Shown here: piece after piece, positions 63,382 to 64,000 of the stretch
Layout: every line of letters begins with the position of its first letter
Position numbering within the stretch: position 1 is the stretch's first letter
DNA from: Shinella zoogloeoides
GTDB lineage: Bacteria > Pseudomonadota > Alphaproteobacteria > Rhizobiales > Rhizobiaceae
Length of the DNA: 64,000 bases
NCBI RefSeq assembly: GCF_030733845.1
Contig: NZ_CP132312.1
Span: 124,001-188,000 of the forward strand
Direction: 5' to 3'
Notes under the pieces: generated by a model
Database searches by the model: none
What the model was told of the DNA's origin: nothing
What the model saw: the letters and a program-made list of their open reading frames with translations, nothing else
Position numbers and translations under genes: made by a program

Positions 63382-64000
63382 ATGGCATCACGCCTGCCCC
63401 CGCTCAATCCGCTACGCGCCTTCGAGGCCACCGTTCGCCGGGGATCCGTCTCTGCGGCGGCGCGGGAACTGAACGTCACGCACGGCGCGGTCAGCCACCA
63501 GATCCGCGCGCTGGAAGAAGCGCTCGACACCCCGCTCTTCGAGCGCGGCGGCAAGCGGCTGAAGCTGACGCCGCAGGGCGCCTTGCTGCTGCCGGCCGTC
63601 ACCAATGCCTTCGGCGAGATCGCGGCGGCGACCGCGCTGATGAAGCAGCCGGAAACGCGCGGCGAGATCACCGTCACCTGCGTACCGGCGCTGCTGTCGC
63701 TCTGGCTGATCCCGCGCCTCGATACCTTCACCGATCATTATCCCGGCGTGCGCGTCACGCTCATCGCCTCCAACGATCCCGAGCACCTGCGCTCGCTCGA
63801 TACGGATGTCTGCATCCTCTATGGCGACGGAAGCTGGCCGGATTGCTGGACGCGGCTCTGGTCGCATCTGAGGCTTTTCCCGGTCGCAAGTCCCTCCCTG
63901 CTCAACAGCCGGCCCCTGCGCTCGGTGCGCGACCTTGCCGACCATACGCTTTTCCACGGCGACGACGGGCGCGAATGGAACACCTGGCTCTCGGCGGCCG
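63382..64000 (+). CDS. LysR-family regulator (GcvA-like), 5' part only
   Basis: The visible 206 codons begin MASRLPPLNPLRAFEATVRR; the winged helix includes SVSAAARELNVTHGAVSHQI and ALDTPLFERGGKRLKLTPQG, the GcvA-type pattern. The ligand-binding domain starts near residue 92 (GEITVTCVPALLSLWLIPRL). The gene runs off the window, so about 90 residues are missing. It is divergent from ABC system 3 and is its likely regulator. Confidence 0.9.
   Translation, partial: MASRLPPLNPLRAFEATVRRGSVSAAARELNVTHGAVSHQIRALEEALDTPLFERGGKRLKLTPQGALLLPAVTNAFGEIAAATALMKQPETRGEITVTCVPALLSLWLIPRLDTFTDHYPGVRVTLIASNDPEHLRSLDTDVCILYGDGSWPDCWTRLWSHLRLFPVASPSLLNSRPLRSVRDLADHTLFHGDDGREWNTWLSAA

Overview
This window is GC-rich chromosomal or large-replicon DNA from an alphaproteobacterium, most probably a member of the Rhizobiaceae (Rhizobium, Sinorhizobium, Agrobacterium or Shinella type). 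The evidence is a PhaA-type antiporter subunit, a complete rhizobial C-P lyase cluster with Pho boxes, an imuA-imuB-dnaE2 mutasome cassette preceded by the alphaproteobacterial LexA box GTTC-N7-GTTC, a cobalamin riboswitch, a RIME-like double palindrome inside an operon, and a very high density of ABC importers. I saw no insertion sequence, prophage, CRISPR array, tRNA or rRNA. Almost all genes look intact and tightly packed, with many 4-base ATGA or GTGA stop/start overlaps.

Layout. 1-1.5 kb: 5' part of phaA (cut by the window edge). 1.5-2.4 kb: sparse DNA with one weak small secreted-protein candidate. 2.4-6.5 kb: a DUF2934 protein, then a three-gene minus-strand operon encoding an N-formylglutamate-amidohydrolase-like enzyme, a DUF1704/QEGLA metallopeptidase and an ATP-grasp ligase of the glutathione synthetase type. 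6.6-8.4 kb: a YbaN-like membrane protein overlapping a class I photolyase. 8.4-21.8 kb: the phosphonate cluster, with phnF divergent from phnGHIJKL, a hexapeptide acetyltransferase, phnCDEE, a DUF1045 gene, phnM and phnN. Two Pho-box-like sites and a candidate PhnF operator mark two transcription units. 21.8-25.9 kb: a cobalamin-riboswitch-controlled ABC importer with a SAM methyltransferase. 25.9-32 kb: an RpiR regulator and the first spermidine/putrescine-type ABC importer with a P1-family aminopeptidase. 32-38.5 kb: a small membrane protein, an atypical 2-hydroxyacid dehydrogenase, an HTH regulator, an orphan peptide-type binding protein and a CocE-like hydrolase. 38.6-44 kb: dnaE2, imuB and imuA with their LexA box. 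44-46.7 kb: two convergent small DUF883-like membrane proteins, a GlxA-type regulator and an RBBP9-like hydrolase. 46.9-49.5 kb: metQ-metN-metI. 49.7-58.4 kb: a GntR/FCD regulator and the second polyamine-type ABC importer, followed by a beta-lactamase-fold hydrolase, a YtcJ-like amidohydrolase and a DMT exporter whose start lies in a 40-base palindrome. 58.4-64 kb: a nitrilase-family hydrolase, the third polyamine-type ABC importer and a divergent LysR regulator (cut by the window edge).

How the parts work together. The dominant theme is scavenging: phosphonates as a phosphorus source (Pho-controlled), corrinoid or metal chelates, methionine, and three parallel systems for polyamine-like nitrogen compounds. 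Each polyamine-type importer has its own regulator family (RpiR, FCD-GntR, LysR) and a linked amide- or ester-cleaving enzyme, which suggests uptake and hydrolysis of conjugated amines rather than free putrescine only. The least explained locus is the amidohydrolase / DUF1704 / ATP-grasp operon, which has the enzyme set expected for making and trimming an amide-linked peptide or protein modification.
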